From contig CAIIXF020000006.1 of NCBI GenBank assembly GCA_903813345.2, forward strand, positions 21,833,936-21,897,935: a DNA stretch of 64,000 nucleotides. The letters run 5' to 3'. A program made the translations under genes and the position numbers. Numbering within the stretch: the first letter of the stretch is position 1; every line of letters starts with the position of its first letter. The notes beneath the pieces were generated by a model, which was given only the letters and a program-made list of their open reading frames with translations, was not told where the DNA came from and did not search any database. Below are positions 48,061-59,047 of this stretch, in pieces. The DNA is from Owenia fusiformis. Taxonomy: Eukaryota > Annelida > Polychaeta > Sabellida > Oweniidae.

Positions 48061-48607
48061 AGAATGCCACCTTGTCTAACCCCGTTTTGGTGCCTTTTGC
48101 CCCTGTTTACACCAATAGAAGAGGTGTTTTCTTTAAGAGGGAAGTCTGTTCTTTCAAACGGTACAATCATTTTATGTGGGAAAGTACCGGACAACAAAAC
48201 CCCTTTTCTAGAGCCCTTTTGGAAATCAGATCGGGGACTAGATGGGGTTCATTGCGTTACATATGAAGATATTTCAAGATGGCCGCTGAATTTCAAAATG
48301 TAGCCATTTCTTGTAAAAATGTAACACTTTATAACTCAAATACCAGTTAACGGACTACATTTAGGTTCAAACTGTATAGACAGATGCCTCGGGACATAAA
48401 TCCCTGCAAGTAAGATGGCCGCCGAATTTCAAAATGGCCGCCATTTTTCATAAAAAGGTAATGTTTGATAACGTAAATACCATTTGACGGATTTGATTCA
48501 AATTTTATATGCTGATGCTTATGTAGTAAGGAGGTCTGCGCTTAGAACTAGTCTGATTTAGCTAATTAAACGCTGTAAAGTAACGTGTAAAACATAACCC
48601 TTTAATT

Positions 48608-48740
48608 AAGGTAGCATTCGCGAATTCAACTGCTAGCTGATATAAATAGTAACTGCCATTGTTCTATTCGTATTTGAATGAGTTTGTCATAAAAAGTTGG
48701 TTAAACCGTCAACCGTCAGTTGAATTCGCAAACACTACTT
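48608..48740. mobile_element. Small MITE, 133 bp (GGTAGCATTCGCGAATTCAA ends)
   Basis: AAGGTAGCATTCGCGAATTC at the left pairs with the complement at GAATTCGCAAACACTACTT on the right. Interior is AT-rich and non-coding. It lies seven bases from a related element at 48748. Confidence 0.7.
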
Positions 48741-48747
48741 AAGCTTG

Positions 48748-49130
48748 GCTAGCATTCGTGAATTCAAGTGTTGGCTGACGGCTTGACTTCCGACTAATAG
48801 GTATATTGCATAAATCAAACTCGTCATTTTGAAGTTGAAATAATGACTAAACCGTCAGTCAACTAACGGTGAAAAGTGATCATTTTTTGCGACACTGTAA
48901 CATGATCAATTATAATAAAGCCACTCTGTTAATAGCGAACAGATCGTTAGTCAGTGATACTTGCTGCTTAAATAGGCAGATTAAACCGTTATTTAGGTCA
49001 TCAATCGGTCTAAGTCGATAGCTAGCAGCTTTCGAGAAGCACGGCAGGTACCATTCATATTTAAAGGAGTTATCCATAGAATTACAATCAATTAGCCGAC
49101 ATATTGTTGTCGAATTCGTGAATGCTACCT
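48748..49130. mobile_element. Related MITE, 383 bp
   Basis: GCTAGCATTCGTGAATTCAA at the left pairs with the complement of AGGTAGCATTCACGAATTCG at the right. It shares termini with the 133-bp element beside it, so the two may be tandem insertions or one composite element 48608-49130 with an internal end pair. Confidence 0.7.
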
Positions 49131-52100
49131 AATTCATCATTTAATTGTGTATAAATCTTTCATATTTACAGCCATGTTCTAAATTTCTCGAGTACCTTTT
49201 CAAAAGGAGGGGGAGTTGTTTGTCGAATGAATTGGAGGAGTTTTTTATGCATTTCGCTTAATATGTTTATCGTCCAAAAAACATCAATATATACACTTTA
49301 AAACATTTTATTGACTATAATATTGCATCCAAAAAATATTTCTCATTTTCAAGGATTATCTGTGGATTAACACCCAGGTATTTTAATTTTTCAAACTTCA
49401 GAGGGCTAGGAATCATTGATAATCAACGCTTTTGAATAATATAAATGCTGTTTTAAATAGGCTTAATGTATGCCTAGAATTTTCTCTTTGAGAAATTTCC
49501 CATAGAAATCCAATGGTTCCAAGCAGATTTTGAGATAACAGGAAAGTAAATCTTTGATACACAACTTTTTGGCTTGCGATATAAACCAAAACAAAATAAT
49601 GTATAAAATCAAGATTCTAACCTATTATTACATTCTGATCAATTATTGTTCATGACATTTTATGTTTTTACAATGCTAGAAACGAATAAATTTCCGGTTA
49701 TATAATCTAAAAGGACCCGTTAAATGTGAGATTTACATGCGTTATGGGTCTGAATTTAATACAAAATGAATTTTTGACAAATAAATTGAATTTTTGCATA
49801 ACCAAAGTATTCACCAGTTTGTCTACATTTTGTAACTATTTACCGAATGTACCTTATTTACTGAAAGGTTATGGATGGAGTAATGGGAGTAATGCATGTT
49901 TTAATTTAAAAAGTATTATTTTTAATTAGCAATTGTCCGTTTTTGCTACCATCGAACGGATTTAAAACTTAATTGTTGGACATCTTGAACTGGTTTCCAA
50001 TATCCGCTGGCCCATTTCAGAAGACTTTTATTACAAAAGGAAATCAACCTCCGACAAGATAAAGTAGCGGTGTAGGAGATACCTTCTGTGAATCACAAAA
50101 TAAAGCATCAGCTGGACTTAACATTTGCATTTTACCAAGACACAACCGGTTAATGCCTCGGCTCATTGATATTTCGTCCAGAAATACCTCGTATCCAAAA
50201 CACAAGAGTTCTAACACAATTCGAGGTAATATATGACAGTACCCGGCTAATCTACGACTGATTTCATCTCGTAATTGAATTCTAAGAGGATCAGAGTTTG
50301 GTTAATAGAATTTAAATCTTGTTTCGCATTTATCGAGGTTTTTAGGAGATAAACGGAAGCTAACTATTGTGTTCTTGTTGAAGAAATAATTTAACTTGTT
50401 CTCATGATGATTTGATTCATTGGTCGTCATCTCTGTGATCTTTGTTGCTGTTGATGTTACGTTACGTTGTGTCGCTTTGTCGCTTTGTTGTCGAACATAT
50501 TCGTGTCTCGCCTATCCAAATAAAACATTTCCTTTGCAATAATCATTATTCTCATGTTGTATTGACAAAAATATGGTTTCCATAGTTCATCATGTGAAAC
50601 GGGAAATTGGCATGTATCGAACTATGAAACGTGGAATTCAATTACTTGCGTTGATGGAATGACTGATATGGTTCTCCCTTTATTTGAGATATATTTCGAA
50701 AAGGCAGCGTCAACGTGCTTTGAGATTGACCTCGAACCTCAAATTGATCAACCATAATTGATTTGTTTGTGTATCTAAGGAATTTATACAAATATCTGAT
50801 TATCTGGAAATTCGTTTAATATCATGTTTGATATAATAATGTTTTATGTATCAATTTCTAATTTAGACTCGAGCAACATATTAAGCTAAACATTGGTTAT
50901 CTTACACTAGAGAAATTTCAGGAAGTAAAATATGAATCATCAGCAAAGGACAGGGTGATACATTTAATATTTCACCGTCATAGGTCCAGAATATTTACGT
51001 ATCCATATTTTTAGTTTCGTTTGATTTGAATTTATTTTCTTCCCCATGCCCGTCCTCTTGTGCCAGTTGAAAGTGAAAAGGTTGATAAAGACAAACCCAC
51101 AGATTGCTATGCACGTAATGGCGAACATGAAATATAGGTCAAGGTCACTCATTTTCCAATGTCGCCATAATAAATATGAAAGGTCGCAAAATTGGCAATC
51201 ATCTCATCGTTGCACAATAAAATATCGAAACACTTATTCTACTGAATAAAAATATGATATTCAAATTAATGTCCCGCATTGTCACTCAAATAGTCTATTT
51301 GTGATTTGTGTTTTAATTTCCATCCACGGTTTAATCACTTCTTTTATAGAAACCTTCTATTAGGAGAATCGTGTCATCAACGAAGCCATCTAATTAAACC
51401 AAATATGGACAGAAAGAGCAAAGTAAAGATATATCAGACGTTAGATCGAATTATTATGTAACATAAGGCACTTTCTAAACCAGGGTTTGTATTTTCAATA
51501 TTCACATTTATTTATGCTTATGGTTTTACATAACCTTCGTCAAGGCAATGTATTAAGCCCTTATATTTGAGTGAAATATTGATTAATCCCCATACACGAA
51601 AAAATAATATCATAGATTACCGATGTCATTTTTGAAATGTTGATATCTGTCTTCAAATAAGTGGCTCTTTTTATTAAGTTTGTTGTATATTTGCTATATG
51701 GTATTTTTGCACAGTCGTATACGCTCATGTCTGATAATAGTAGTATTACGGGTAACCTGCCAACCATAGTAACTAATGATCTATTTGCGACGTTACATGT
51801 ACTGAATACGAAAATGGTCACACATTACTGTTTCTTTCAAATACACTTTCTAAAGAGGCAAATCACCAATGCGTCATTACAATTTTTCTTTTCAATCAGC
51901 TTGACATGCTATTTTTAAATTGCCAAATCATCAAATGACTGAAAAGTTTTATAATTTTTACATAAAGCACTTGAATATAATTTGTGTAGTCAACATTTCT
52001 AGCATCATTCACAGGAGATCCTCAGCTTGACCACGTGAGTGACCATCGAATCGAGAGATTATATTATGACAAGACGGGTCGAACAAGGCGAAATGCATGG

Positions 52101-53844
52101 TTTTGTCATAGTCATTTGCTCGTTGAATAGACCAATTCAGTAAATCATGCCATCTATTGGTTATGATGTCATTCTTACAATTTCAGTGCAATATATTGCA
52201 AAAATATTGCTAATTTTCAAAAACTCTTTCAATTTTGTTTATAAACATTGTTGGCTGAAGAGTATGACATCATAAATCTAGCCAATGCCCTAGTTTCCTT
52301 GGTTCACAAATAGGGGTCAGGATTTACTGGAAAGGATATTATTTAGTGACACACAATCTTGTTTAGCCATAAAGTAGAATTGGAATATTTCAAATACTTA
52401 AACGGAGTTGCCGTTTTATAGATGTCCTTAAAAAAGTTTGCAACCGCGCCGTTCTGGTACTATATCTTGTACAACTCATTTTATAGCTTTTGAAAAACTC
52501 GTCGTATCAAGGGTATTCGTTGGCCTTAAGACATGCATTAATTGCAAATTAAATTTTCAAATAAAATGATTGAATCAATCAATCTGTCTATTTAGTAATG
52601 CTATTCTGTAATGCTGTAACATCAGTCAGAGTGACATAATAATGACAATTACAATTATGATTTGCAGTTCCAAACTTTTTAAGCAAATGGTTCAATCAAA
52701 ACAGGGCATGATGGAGTCATGATGTATTCGTTTCAGCATGGGCGAACTTTCAATAGAAGAATTTGCTAAGAATTTTGTCACCTTTGGTTTTGTTACCTTT
52801 ATCCATCAAATTTCAACTTAATATTTGGTCAGTTTGTCGTGCGTAGGTTCTGGTTTTGAACTATGCTTAAACATCTCAGAAAAATGAAGTAATTATTTCG
52901 ATACAAATTAGTTCCCTCGTTTAGGAAACGAAGACAGTTTTACGTTTTGTCTAGCAATGCTACGGAGACATTCGTTTTTAATACTTATCAACGCCATAAT
53001 ACCCCTATAGAGGATCACATTTTCACTTGAAAGCATATCGTAGATGTTTTGGCCATGGAGGGAAATGACTCTTTTTGACACATCTCCTTTATAGTCCTTC
53101 AGATGCCATTGAAATGGACTGTCTTCGTTTCATGCTTCAGAAACCTTTGTAATGTCTTCGCTTCTCTGAGAAACTGTCTTCGTTGCCTAAGCATACCGGA
53201 ACACCCTGACAACGGTGAAGTCAGATACCGTTGTCACAAATGGCGGACGTAACCGTCGCTTCAACTCTTTAATCTCTTGGTTCTCATTTCATGGGACTTT
53301 ATTGTCGCTGATTTTATGCATGTATTGAGCTCTTGTGATGGTGAATCATATGGAATCCCAAGTTCGATCAAATGTGGTCGTGAATCGCCAGAATATTCTG
53401 TCTGCCATATCGCCAATGACAACGGAATCTGATAATAAGCAGAGAGAGGATAGATCTGAGTATGTCATACCCGATGAGGTTTCAGGGACGTATTAACTGG
53501 AAATATATTCCATGTCCAGGTGCATAAACTTCATATGTCCCTCTCCAACGACGATTCGGATATATAAATCATATATCCCACTCAAGCCATTCTCCGGGGC
53601 ATAGTAATGGCTCGAATTCCCGCCCAATAGCTATTTTTAACCAAACAGAAAAAAGACAAAGATGGCAGGCGAACTGAGCGAACAAAATCTAACACTTTAA
53701 GCAAATAATGTGGATGGATTCTTAGTAAACACAAGAAACGAACACACTGCAAAAAACTCGTTTGGAAGTTCAATTACTGAATGAATACTTTTCTATTAAG
53801 CAGTTAAGGGAGAACTCCGGCTTGGCGACGGCCTGCTTATTCAT
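49131..53844. other. Intron 1 sequence, little recognised
   Basis: A minus-strand frame at 51152-50964 (62 residues) starts with ATG, has a membrane-like stretch (MFAITCIAICGFVFINLF) and then basic residues. It could be a membrane-protein exon, but no splice partner was found. A GAATTGGAGGAGTTTTTT block near 49230 recurs at about 54815. The rest is AT-rich with nothing supportable. Confidence 0.4.
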
Positions 53845-54422
53845 CCTTGGTATACGCAGCTAACGAAAATTGACCGGTACGGGTCAAAAGCTGGACCGGT
53901 ACGGGTTAACGGTTTTATTTGAATTTAAAATAGCCATAACTTGCTCAATATTGACTTCCTCGTGTCTAATTTGAAATATATGATGCCTCCCGATGCTTTT
54001 AAGTACCCCAATTTTTTACAGATTTTTAAACGGACCAAAACTCTCTAAATGCGCATTTATGCTCTTTTCTCTCGAGAACGACTGTCTCATTTTCACGATA
54101 ACTTTTATTTAGTACTTCTAACATATACGATCTATTTTCCCCATCAAGGTATGATGTAAATGACATGCTATTTACATCTTGTGAGTTTCAATGACGCGCG
54201 TTTGATTTTATAAAAAATTCCAAACTTTGTGACAAAGAATTTCATCCTGCTTGCAGCGAGAAGACGGACCGGTTCGGGGCAATCTGCTTGCAGCGAGAAG
54301 ACGGACCGGTTCGGGGCAATAGCTGATGAAATTCTTTTCACAAAGTTTGGCATTTTTTATAAAATCAAACGCGCGTCATTGACCCGTACCGGTCAATTTT
54401 CGTTAGCTGCGTATACCAAGGG
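53845..54422. mobile_element. Palindromic element, 578 bp, CCTTGG ends
   Basis: CCTTGGTATACGCAGCTAAC at the left pairs exactly with the right terminus, and the match continues through GAAAATTGACCGGTACGGGT. Inside, a second inverted pair (GACGCGCGTTTGATTTTAT with its complement) flanks a direct duplication of 37 bp (54247-54283 and 54284-54320, each with AGACGGACCGGTTCGGGGC). Non-coding. A 73-bp internal piece recurs at 38211. Confidence 0.85.
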
Positions 54423-54429
54423 TGTTATT

Positions 54430-54620
54430 GTTTCAAACCTCATCAGCTATGGAATACAACAGTTATGCACAGTCAGTTTTGATGACGGAAATATCCCTTG
54501 GGATATACAATATATCTTCCCTTGGTCCCTTCGGCTCCTCGGTAAGATATATTGTATGTCCTTCGATCGGGATGTTTCCCGTATCCAAAACCTCCCAGTG
54601 CATAACACCTATGTATTTCT
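54430..54620. repeat. Hairpin repeat of the GGGAGGTTTTGGATA family
   Basis: GATATACAATATATCTTCCC pairs with GTAAGATATATTGTATGTCC across CGGCTCC. The right edge CCGTATCCAAAACCTCCCAG matches the termini at 20329 and 21805. The short open frames across it are by-products of the palindrome. Confidence 0.75.
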
Positions 54621-54849
54621 TAGGTATAACCATATTTCGAAACTGGAACATATGTACTCCAACCAGGCCAAATATTTAATTGAAATTTGAAGGAGGAAAA
54701 TTATCATCAACATGAAGTTAGGCCGTACTGAAACGTTTCCAGTTGATCCCAAGTGATTAAATTCTGTCTGTTTTGGTCTTCTTCGACAAAGGAACGTGAG
54801 TTATTTGTAGAATGAATCGGGGGAGTTTTTTCATGCATTTCGCTTGTGT

Positions 54850-55035
54850 TTTTCACGCCCCTCCCCTTGGGTGGGCCCAAAATTTGTTGGGCCCAAAAAC
54901 GTTGTAGGGTCTCAAAATTGGCCCTTTTGGGCAAAACTGGGCTGTTTAGACCTTTTTAGGCCAACGTTTGGAAAATTTGGGCCCAGTTTTTGGTTTTAGG
55001 GGCCCAACAATTTTTCCTGACTTCAAATGTGCCCC
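54850..55035 (+). repeat. GGGCCCAAAA-rich imperfect repeat
   Basis: GGGCCCAAAATTTG, GGGCCCAAAAACG, TTTGGGCCCAG and GGGGCCCAACAA recur within 160 bp, with a TTGGCCCTTTTGGGC hairpin between. It is a local self-complementary repeat, GC-richer than its surroundings; no known family is recognised. Confidence 0.65.
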
Positions 55036-55906
55036 CTTGCTAGCTTCTGGATCCGCCATTTAGTCTACTCAAAATGATTTCATAAAACAGTAGTATGGCG
55101 TACCCGAGAGCGTACCCTGGATAATGGAATCTGATTTGATGCAACTATATTATTCCCACTGTACACAATTAATAAAACTAAATAGATTTCATCTTAACTT
55201 CTGTATTGTATCAAATATTGTTGTCTGGATTGTTAAAGTAGTCACATGAGCTCACTTACGCTAAATGTAATCAATTCTCATTTTGGCAAATCTATATCGC
55301 CAATTTTTCTGTAGTTAATCAGTTCTATAAATCCTGCTTGATATACTTTCAGTGGCATAAACATTAATTGATTCTCGTAAAATGGTATTTATTTTCTTTT
55401 TACGCCATTCTTATCCTGCATACCCAGATGTAAAATGGGTTTTGTTTGAATTAAATGACTTGTATATCCTTATTCAGACCATCGTGACAGATATAACCAG
55501 TCCTTTCGATAAGGCCATGGGCTTATTTACGACTTTAAAAACTATGTATCATTTTTGTGAATTCTTGAAGTATATTGGGAAAATAGGTGTGTATATAAGA
55601 AACAATCCTTTCTTTTATTGTCTCTTAAATCTCAAGCTTTGACAAGCCCTGGACTACCCCATCGTACCTGCGTGGAAGTGAGTAATAAGGTATAGAGGTC
55701 AATCTGGTTTCATTATATGATGTTATAGACAACGTACATTACAGTTCGTAAAATATGCTGAAAATGCAAAGTATGTTCAGTGTTTTCTTAGATTTGGTCT
55801 CTATCATAAACTGATATGGTCTACCTTGAAGTTATCTCATAAATGCTGCACGAATATCAAAATGTTTAGTTTAAGTTAAGTGGTTCTCAATCTGATCTCC
55901 TTTCCC
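55036..55906. other. Intron 1 sequence, one weak open frame
   Basis: A plus-strand frame at 55382-55642 (86 codons from ATG) is open but shows no domain and has an unusually hydrophobic, AT-driven composition. Nothing else is seen. Confidence 0.45.
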
Positions 55907-56036
55907 GCGGCCTCTGTATAGTGTATAATACCATGCCTACTGTAAGTATTAGATAAGTTCACCCGGGCGGCCTCTGTATAGTGTATAATACCATGCCTAC
56001 TGTAAGTATTAGATAAGTTCACCCGGGCGGCTTTAC
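55907..56036 (+). repeat. Exact 60-bp tandem duplication
   Basis: The unit from GCGGCCTCTGTATAGTGTAT to AAGTTCACCCGG is repeated twice without a mismatch, and a third copy begins (GCGG) at about 56027. The lack of divergence indicates a very recent duplication or assembly duplication. Confidence 0.9.
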
Positions 56037-56119
56037 TTCTTATGACTATGCTGAAGATTCTGCACAATTCTATGTGCTCTTTATTAGATTTTATATTCTT
56101 CCTATCTGTGAAGAGTATC

Positions 56120-56411
56120 GGTTTTCGAAAAACAGTTAAGATCTGCACTTCTAACCAAAACCGTTTATGTAACTTAAGTGAGGAATTAAATCGACAATTC
56201 TGTTGTCTTCTGAGCTATTTTTTCGCAAACATGAACATTTTCTTAAACATATGATACTGATATACGTTTATGAGAAAAAACGTCGTGAGGATTCTACCTA
56301 CACCGCGTGAAATAAGGAAAAAAGAAAAATCGTACCTTCGATGTTCCGACATTTTGTTACCAAAACGAACCGTTTTGGTAACCAGCCTAATCGAGTGGAT
56401 CACCAGTGATT
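56120..56411. mobile_element. MITE V, copy 2, left-truncated
   Basis: Matches 7044-7326 (TACGAAAAACAGTTAAGATC onward) and ends in a better-preserved terminal repeat, the complement of AATCACTGGTGATCCACTCG. It adjoins the membrane-type frame at 56412-56572 directly, supplying that frame's last codons and stop. Confidence 0.85.
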
Positions 56412-56572
56412 AAAAGTCTATAATCAACCCTCTGATATCTCAAAATAAATTCCATTAGCAAATATACGCCCAGTACAATAGAGAAAAGAGAAACAATGAT
56501 GAGGATGATTTCTTCAGTAAACTGTTTTGTAATTGTGTTTTCCAGAACGGACATACCGCACGTAGCACCCCT
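56389..56572 (-). pseudogene. Possible last exon of a membrane protein, ended by a MITE
   Basis: After an acceptor-like CTCAGCTAATGCAG the minus strand reads GGISRGATCGMSVLENTITK, then a strongly hydrophobic segment IILIIVSLFSIVLGVYLLM and EFILRYQRVDYRLL. The pattern (Gly-Cys, helix, membrane segment, short basic tail) resembles the end of tetraspanin-like proteins, but this is weak. The final ITGDPLD and stop come from the MITE V terminal repeat. Upstream at about 56895-56800, another frame reads KSDCADFNNFVLDQNWVPTE, which could be a related exon. It lies inside channel intron 1. Confidence 0.25.
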
Positions 56573-56929
56573 CGAAATCCCACCCTGCATTAGCTGAGAG
56601 TTATTTTGAAATCGAAAATAAGAATCACAAATGATCATATCGTATACACGGGGTACCATCGAATAATTTTGGCAACGTACCGGAGAACGACATTTTACTA
56701 AGATATGGCAATAATTTAGCACAATATATTTTTTAACTAGAGTTCTACTTTGATTTTGACAAAAGTAAGTATTCCATGCAATGGCTATTTCATTCATAAG
56801 TTTGTAGAAATTCTGTTGGAACCCAGTTCTGATCAAGTACGAAGTTATTGAAATCGGCGCAGTCGGACTTTACTCCGAAAGATGGTTTTTCGATTATAAC
56901 TTTTTACAACATTTAAGTATAGACTTTTG

Positions 56930-57245
56930 AAAATATTTAATTCTGTTGAGGTGAATACCTGTGCATCCTTCGCAAGATGATATTCCACTAGTCCTTCGGG
57001 TTGCAAAGTGCAACTTGCAAGTGTCGAAAATAGAATTAAATATTTGTCACGTGACTTCTTTTGAATATTCTATAAATGTATAATTCTATTGAGGTACCTC
57101 ATCGTGGTAAGCCACACGCCCTCTCCATCTCTATCCTGCGATGCAACAGAGAGATGCTATGAGTATCAGAATGTGAATACATGTGCATTTTTCACAAGTG
57201 ATATTCCACAAAGCCCAAGGGGCGTGTGGGATATCTTGTGAAAGT
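56930..57245. repeat. Paired hairpin repeats (GTGCATCTTTCACAAGTGAT family)
   Basis: GTGAATACCTGTGCATCCTT with CGCAAGATGATATTCCAC (about 56950) and GTGAATACATGTGCATTTTT with CACAAGTGATATTCCAC (about 57172) are two related units; the second closes with GTGGGATATCTTGTGAAAGT as a stem. A third copy is at 63660-63720. Non-coding; MITE-like. Confidence 0.7.
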
Positions 57246-57796
57246 GAAAGCTCTGATTCATTCAAAGATCAAGATCATCAGTAATAAACATGATAAAATA
57301 GTATCATCAAGCCCTTTATCTTTTGATTTGTTAACAATCTGGGAACAATCATTGTGATATTAGAATCCCTGATTGAACTTGATAATAAAATACTGGCTGC
57401 TGTGAAGAGCAAAAGTTTGAAAATATATATCATGGTAAATAATATGAAAATGATAGGTTCCATAATTCCGGGGTTAGCGAGTGAGTATATTACATATTAC
57501 TAGAGTGCTGCTAACTCGATAAAAGGCTGGCGCTGGCTAGAATTGTCTATGGTTCTAGCCAGGATAAAGATACCAGTTCTTCAACTCGGCAATGGGAAGA
57601 ACTGCTCTACCTAAGTGACTAATATGTCATGATATGACATCTAAAGAGTCGATAAAAGATATGTAATACAAACTTAACGAGTCATTAGCTTGTCTAGAAA
57701 TGAATTGAAACTACATGCGTGTAGGAATGGGTCAGCAACATTGATCGTATACCAACTACAAAGATTTATAGACCATCCCAGGCATTCAGTTCTAGC

Positions 57797-57868
57797 CACC
57801 GGACTATACCAAATAGGAAAAATATAGTCCATTGACTACACTAAATAGGAAAATATAGTCCATTCAGG
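57797..57868 (+). repeat. Short tandem duplication of AAATAGGAAAAATATAGTCC
   Basis: ACCAAATAGGAAAAATATAG followed by TCCATTGACTACAC is followed by a near-copy, AAATAGGAAAATATAGTCCA. A local duplication of about 35 bp. Confidence 0.75.
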
Positions 57869-57926
57869 CCCGTAGACGGTTTTTGCCAAGGCGATTCACT
57901 TTTCAAAAAAGTCCAGGGATTCACAT

Positions 57927-58187
57927 TTGACTACGTTTGCCCATAACTACTTGAAAAATGTTCAGAATGGTAAAAAACTGCACGATTTTGGAAGAATTCA
58001 CCCGAACCCCCCAGACTTTGACCTGTCATTGGATATTGTTCTCGGAAATATAGTCTTCAATGGATTATATTTTCCAGGAGTTACATCGGCCTATATTTAC
58101 GTTGACACTGGTAACGATATTGAAATTCTTAAATTGTATGCCAGCAAACCCCAAAGGACGTATTTGAACCTTGTTAAACTTGGTTAA
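57927..58187 (+). CDS. Unrecognised open frame, 86 codons
   Basis: Composition looks more coding-like than most frames here: HDFGRIHPNPPDFDLSLDIV, then GNIVFNGLYFPGVTSAYIYV and a stop after LVKLG. An acceptor-like AAAATGTTCAG precedes codon 14 (about 57966), so it may be a terminal exon rather than starting at its ATG. I do not recognise the family. It is on the strand opposite to the surrounding channel gene. Confidence 0.25.
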   Translation: MTTFAHNYLKNVQNGKKLHDFGRIHPNPPDFDLSLDIVLGNIVFNGLYFPGVTSAYIYVDTGNDIEILKLYASKPQRTYLNLVKLG

Positions 58188-58648
58188 TGGCTTGGAATGG
58201 TGATTGGTTTCTAAATTGATTTTGTGTATTTGTCACTTACTTTGTTTATAGCAGTACAATCGAACAAAGATGTACTGCTGTGAAACATTAAATCTGTGTT
58301 TCCAGATTTAGTCATGACCTACATGCTGTAAACCTCTATCTAAAAGCTTTAGCAACCCCTGTATCGAATAGAGTTTTTGCTGTTGCAGTTTGACGAATCT
58401 TTTTTGTCCAATGGGAGAATTATGGTTGCAAAACATTTTAAACAGAGTACGTAATAATTGACATAGATGAACCTGATGTGCTTTGATGAAGAGTACCCTA
58501 GAAACTAATTAAGATAACTCCGTGATGAAGAGTGCGGGCTTCGTACGTCGTCGATATAAAGATTTTCCATATTCTGTCTAATATAAGACACAATAGGAAC
58601 GATCAAACAAGCTAAACTGTAATGGAGTATGGCGTCTGAAATTGATAC

Positions 58649-59047
58649 ATGTATTTTCCGTGTGTCGTTCAATATTCCAAAATCAAACTCATAAATGGCG
58701 GGTCATCACTTATCGGAAATTCAGATCCAATTTCCGCACACAACGATTTTCTTTGTGAATTTGCTTTGAAACGCCTCAACCTGATCGATCAACTTATGCA
58801 ACACACGTGCTTTTATTTGTCTGCAGTTGAAGGTGGCGTACATATGAACCTTCTGCGCCATCTGGTTCCGACTGTACTATCGAACATTACCATTTATGAA
58901 TCAGAAATAAACGATTCAGTAGTGTTTGTATTTCGAAAATATGATACTAAATTAAATCAGATATTTTGTCTGCATTTTTGTTTGGAATTGCCATCGCAAG
59001 ATGATATTTTTATTGGGATGAGTACTACGGACTCAACAAGTGGCTAA
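58649..59047 (+). CDS. Unrecognised open frame, 132 codons
   Basis: The longest unassigned frame in the window. It reads HNDFLCEFALKRLNLIDQLM, later VHMNLLRHLVPTVLSNITIY and ends PSQDDIFIGMSTTDSTSG. A different frame upstream at 58630 (MASEIDTCIFRVSFNIPKSN) runs to a stop at once, so a frameshifted upstream part is possible. No domain is recognised. Amino-acid use is balanced rather than AT-driven, which argues for past or present coding. Confidence 0.3.
   Translation: MYFPCVVQYSKIKLINGGSSLIGNSDPISAHNDFLCEFALKRLNLIDQLMQHTCFYLSAVEGGVHMNLLRHLVPTVLSNITIYESEINDSVVFVFRKYDTKLNQIFCLHFCLELPSQDDIFIGMSTTDSTSG

Larger units (their letters stand above)
44455..48545. mobile_element. 4.1-kb element with long homogenised inverted arms and a CXC coding remnant
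   Basis: Arms of about 1 kb face each other. By eye, roughly 500 bp (about 44655-45150 against 47735-48210) are about 97% identical in inverted orientation, so insertion or arm conversion is recent. Each arm has three zones: outer units with ACTCAAATACC and GATGGCCGCC, a middle block with CCCACATAAAATGATTGTAC and AAAGGCACCAAAACGGGGTT, and an inner array of about 145-bp units. The core (45676-46152) codes for a cysteine-rich protein end. Exact termini and target duplication were not resolved. It lies in intron 1 of the channel gene. Confidence 0.75.

Noticed and set aside
54463-54690. Overlapping open frames of 62-153 codons on both strands
   Set aside because: They span the 53845-54422 element and the adjoining hairpin repeat; no domain is visible and the repeats explain the openness.
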